From contig JANXQE010000551.1 of assembly GCA_025356925.1 (NCBI GenBank), positions 1 to 7,794 of the forward strand: 7,794 nt of DNA. Reading direction: 5' to 3'. Below, one piece after another: positions 5,594 to 7,794 of this stretch. Source of the DNA: Limisphaerales bacterium (GTDB lineage: Bacteria > Verrucomicrobiota > Verrucomicrobiia > Limisphaerales > UBA8199). Each line of letters begins with the position of its first letter. Within the stretch, counting starts at the first letter, position 1. Below the pieces are notes generated by a model. That model worked only from the letters and a program-made list of their open reading frames with translations. It ran no database searches and was not told the DNA's origin. A program made the position numbers and the translations under genes.

Positions 5594-7516
5594 ATGGCCA
5601 ATACTTACACCGTTGAATTGCCGGACGTGAACTACTTCACGCGGCAGGTGCTTTGCCGGGAAGGTTGTCCGGTCCGCACGGACTCTGGCGGTTACGTCCA
5701 AGCTATCGCCGAGGGACGATACGAAGACGCCTACATCATTGCGCGCACTCCGAATCCCTTCGCTTCGATTTGCGGACGGGTTTGCGCCGCGCCCTGCGAA
5801 GCCAAATGCCGACGCGGAGCACTGGATTCGGCGGTTTCCATCCGCGCGCTCAAACGTTACGTCTGCGAGAAATATGGAGTCGAATCCGATAACTTCGACC
5901 TCGGACGAGTCTATCCACAGTTGCTGCAGAAAAGCGCTCAAACTTTTGGCGGCGGCCGCAAGGTAGCCGTGGTCGGGGCGGGCCCCGCGGGGCTGTCGTG
6001 CGCCCACGAACTGGCGCTGATGGGCTTTTCGGCCACAGTGTTTGAGGCGCAGGACATTTCTGGCGGCATGCTGGTCCTCGGGGTTCCCGAGTACCGACTG
6101 CCGCGCGAAACCGTTCAGGCCGAGATCAAGGCCATCGAGTCTTTGGGTGTCGAGATTCTGCACCATCAACGTCTCGGTCGCGATTTTACCCTCGCCCAGC
6201 TTAAAGAGCGGGGATACGAGGCGATTTTTTTAGGGATTGGCGCCCATAAAAGTCGCGAGCTGGCCATTGAAGGCGTGCAAAACGACGGGGTGTTGCGCGC
6301 GATCGAATTCCTCTTGAACATCAACCTTGGCTTCCGGGTTTCACTCGGCCGCAAAGTCGTGGTGATTGGCGGTGGGAACGTCGCTTTCGACGTGGCGCGC
6401 TCGGTCGTGCGGCAGGCCGAGCAGGTTGCCGGCATGAGCGAGGCGGAATTGCGCACAGCCTTGCACCAGGCGGCCTCGGTTTTGGAGCAATTGACGGCGC
6501 GTGAACCCGAAGCTCCCGATGAAGTGCGGCTGGCGCTGGATGTTGCGCGCGAGGCCATCCGCAAGGGCGTCACCGAGGTTCACATGTACTGCCTCGAGAA
6601 TCTGGATGAAATACCGGCCGCGCGCGAGGAGATCGAGGAAGCCGAACGGGAAGGCATCAAGCTCCACACCCGGTTCGGCCCTAAACGCGTCCTCGGCCAG
6701 GATGGCAAAGTCACCGGGATCGAATTAGTGCGCTGCGGCCGTGTGTTTGACGAAAATCGCCGGTTTAGCCCCCAATTCATCGAAGGGAGCGAAGAGACAG
6801 TTTTGTGCGATACGGTGGTCCTGGCCATCGGCCAGGCCGCTGACCTCTCCTGGCTGCGCCCGGAGGACAGTCTTAAGGTAACGCCCCGCGGCACGATTCA
6901 AACCGACCCGGTGACGCTGGCGACGTCTCGGCCGGATATTTTTGCCGGAGGCGATCTTGCCTTCGGGCCGCGGATCATCATCACCGCGGTTGCCGAAGGC
7001 CAACGCGCCGCTCGGTCGATTGCGAAATTCCTCACTGGCCGTGTGCCGGAGCCCTCACGCAAAGCCAGAGCGACCATTTACCCGACTGAGAGTTATCGGA
7101 TGCCTGCGGATTACGAAAAACTGGTGCGCCAGGCGCCCCCGACGTTGCCGATGGAACGTCGCATTGGGATCGCCGAAGTGGAGCAGGTTTACTCGACGCC
7201 CAATGCGATTGCCCAGGGCGAGCGCTGCCTGAGATGTCACGTCAGCCCGGTGTTCGACGGTGACAAATGCATTCTATGCGGCGGCTGCGCGGATATATGT
7301 CCGGAGAATTGCCTGCGGCTGGTGGATGTGCTGGCGGTTCGTGGGGACGAGAGGTTGCAGGCTGCCATCCTGGCGCGCTATGGCCAGATGCCCCAGGCCG
7401 GCGAACAGGCCGGAATCATCAAGGACGAAACCCGCTGTATTCGCTGCGGCTTGTGCGCCGTGCGTTGTCCGACCGGCGCGATCACCATGGAAAAAGTCGA
7501 GTGGGTGCCCGCCTAG
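5594..7516 (+). CDS. GltD-type FAD/NAD(P) oxidoreductase with 2[4Fe-4S] ferredoxin domain
   Basis: The 640-residue cytoplasmic protein has three parts. First, an N-terminal helical Fe-S domain as in GltD and dihydropyrimidine dehydrogenase, with cysteines C21, C25, C60, C64, C68 and C72 in CxxxCPV and CGRVCxxPCExxC patterns. Second, two Rossmann folds: the FAD site VVGAGPAGLS (126-135) with GGMLVLGVPEYRLP, and the NAD(P) site VVVIGGGNVAFD (255-266), closed by the FAD-contacting AGGD at 451-454. Third, a C-terminal ferredoxin domain with C559/C562/C565/C569 and C615/C618/C621/C625, enough for two [4Fe-4S] clusters. The glutamine-amidotransferase partner of glutamate synthase is absent and a Rieske gene follows 10 bp later, so a role in NAD(P)H/quinone or bc-complex electron transfer is more likely than glutamate synthesis. 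A 50-residue insertion follows the NAD(P) motif. No ribosome-binding site is evident; the MANTYTVELPD start fits the domain edge. Confidence 0.88.
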   Translation: MANTYTVELPDVNYFTRQVLCREGCPVRTDSGGYVQAIAEGRYEDAYIIARTPNPFASICGRVCAAPCEAKCRRGALDSAVSIRALKRYVCEKYGVESDNFDLGRVYPQLLQKSAQTFGGGRKVAVVGAGPAGLSCAHELALMGFSATVFEAQDISGGMLVLGVPEYRLPRETVQAEIKAIESLGVEILHHQRLGRDFTLAQLKERGYEAIFLGIGAHKSRELAIEGVQNDGVLRAIEFLLNINLGFRVSLGRKVVVIGGGNVAFDVARSVVRQAEQVAGMSEAELRTALHQAASVLEQLTAREPEAPDEVRLALDVAREAIRKGVTEVHMYCLENLDEIPAAREEIEEAEREGIKLHTRFGPKRVLGQDGKVTGIELVRCGRVFDENRRFSPQFIEGSEETVLCDTVVLAIGQAADLSWLRPEDSLKVTPRGTIQTDPVTLATSRPDIFAGGDLAFGPRIIITAVAEGQRAARSIAKFLTGRVPEPSRKARATIYPTESYRMPADYEKLVRQAPPTLPMERRIGIAEVEQVYSTPNAIAQGERCLRCHVSPVFDGDKCILCGGCADICPENCLRLVDVLAVRGDERLQAAILARYGQMPQAGEQAGIIKDETRCIRCGLCAVRCPTGAITMEKVEWVPA

Positions 7517-7526
7517 AGCCTTACCT

Positions 7527-7794
7527 ATGACCTCTCCAACCAACGATAAACTCCAACGCCGAACTTTTCTCACTCTCTCGCTCGGCTGGTGCTCGGCGGC
7601 TTTCGCCCTGGCCGCGTCGCTGGCCGCGGCCGGCCGCTTTCTGGTCCCCAACGTGCTCTACGAGCCGGACCGGAGGTTCAAAGCATTCAAGCCGGAAGAT
7701 TACCCGGAAGGTTCGACCTTCATGCCGAACTTGCGCGTTTTTTTGTTCCGCAAAGGCAACAGCTTTCGCGCCGCCTCCGCCGTCTGCACGCACC
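7527..7794 (+). CDS. Rieske iron-sulfur protein, N-terminal part
   Basis: The gene starts 10 bp after the flavoprotein stop; 89 codons are present and the frame is open at the window edge. A twin-arginine signal (QRRTFLTLSLG, Arg11-Arg12) precedes one hydrophobic segment (about 18-42) that would anchor the protein in the membrane. This is the usual arrangement of Rieske subunits of bc1/b6f complexes. A beta-rich region follows (RVFLFRKGNSFRAASAVCTH). The last three residues, C87-T88-H89, are the start of the first cluster-binding box (CTHxGC); the second box lies beyond the window. It should form the [2Fe-2S] high-potential subunit passing electrons from quinol to cytochrome c. Cytochrome b is expected next. 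A Rieske ferredoxin or dioxygenase is unlikely because of the Tat anchor. Confidence 0.88.
   Translation, partial: MTSPTNDKLQRRTFLTLSLGWCSAAFALAASLAAAGRFLVPNVLYEPDRRFKAFKPEDYPEGSTFMPNLRVFLFRKGNSFRAASAVCTH

Noticed and set aside
5321..6169. Long minus-strand open frame of 282 codons
   Set aside because: It is antisense to the second cytochrome and the flavoprotein, both of which have clear motifs. The peptide has no recognisable domain, and long antisense frames are common in GC-rich DNA.
7226..7240. CxxCH heme motif in the flavoprotein (C545-H549)
   Set aside because: The protein has no signal peptide and is cytoplasmic; a CLRC motif at this place is common in GltD-like proteins.

Overview
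The window looks like a piece of a chromosome from a GC-rich Gram-negative bacterium. My best guess is Verrucomicrobia (Pedosphaera/Limisphaerales-like) or a close relative in the PVC group. This rests on several things: a SWIM-type SNF2 remnant, a PocR-AraC regulator, monoheme cytochromes placed next to a GltD-like/Rieske pair, scarce Shine-Dalgarno motifs, and GC-rich palindromic intergenic repeats. The assignment is inference; no rRNA or marker gene is present.

Left part (1-1865), a patchwork of small or broken genes. The window opens inside the last codons of a CorC/HlyC-type CBS protein (+). Facing it is a minus-strand SWIM zinc-finger ORF that resembles only the N-terminal part of a SNF2-family helicase; its 3' end runs into a tandem/inverted 14-bp repeat (264-336). 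A gene-free stretch of 320 bp (931-1250) carries a long imperfect hairpin followed on the minus strand by seven T residues (candidate small RNA or terminator). It also holds most of a cluster of three GC-rich hairpins (1233-1286) that overlaps the 3' end of a small minus-strand membrane-protein gene.

Middle (1866-3226): a complete PocR-AraC transcriptional activator gene (+), then 449 bp without a convincing gene. That gap contains an 8-bp inverted repeat and a strong hairpin upstream of the next operon.

Right part (3227-7794), the main content: a same-strand respiratory operon that runs off the window. It encodes a small secreted monoheme cytochrome c, a coiled-coil/beta-barrel outer-membrane porin, a second related monoheme cytochrome c, a 640-residue FAD/NAD(P)/multi-[Fe-S] oxidoreductase of the GltD type, and the start of a Tat-exported Rieske protein. 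Cytochrome b is expected next. A plausible model is an alternative bc-type complex. In it a cytoplasmic NAD(P)H:Fe-S flavoprotein is coupled to the Rieske/cytochrome b module, the small cytochromes carry electrons in the periplasm, and a dedicated porin gives the outer membrane a matching pore. The porin between the two cytochromes, and a 50-residue insertion that looks like an internal duplication in the flavoprotein's NAD(P)-binding region, are the most unusual points.
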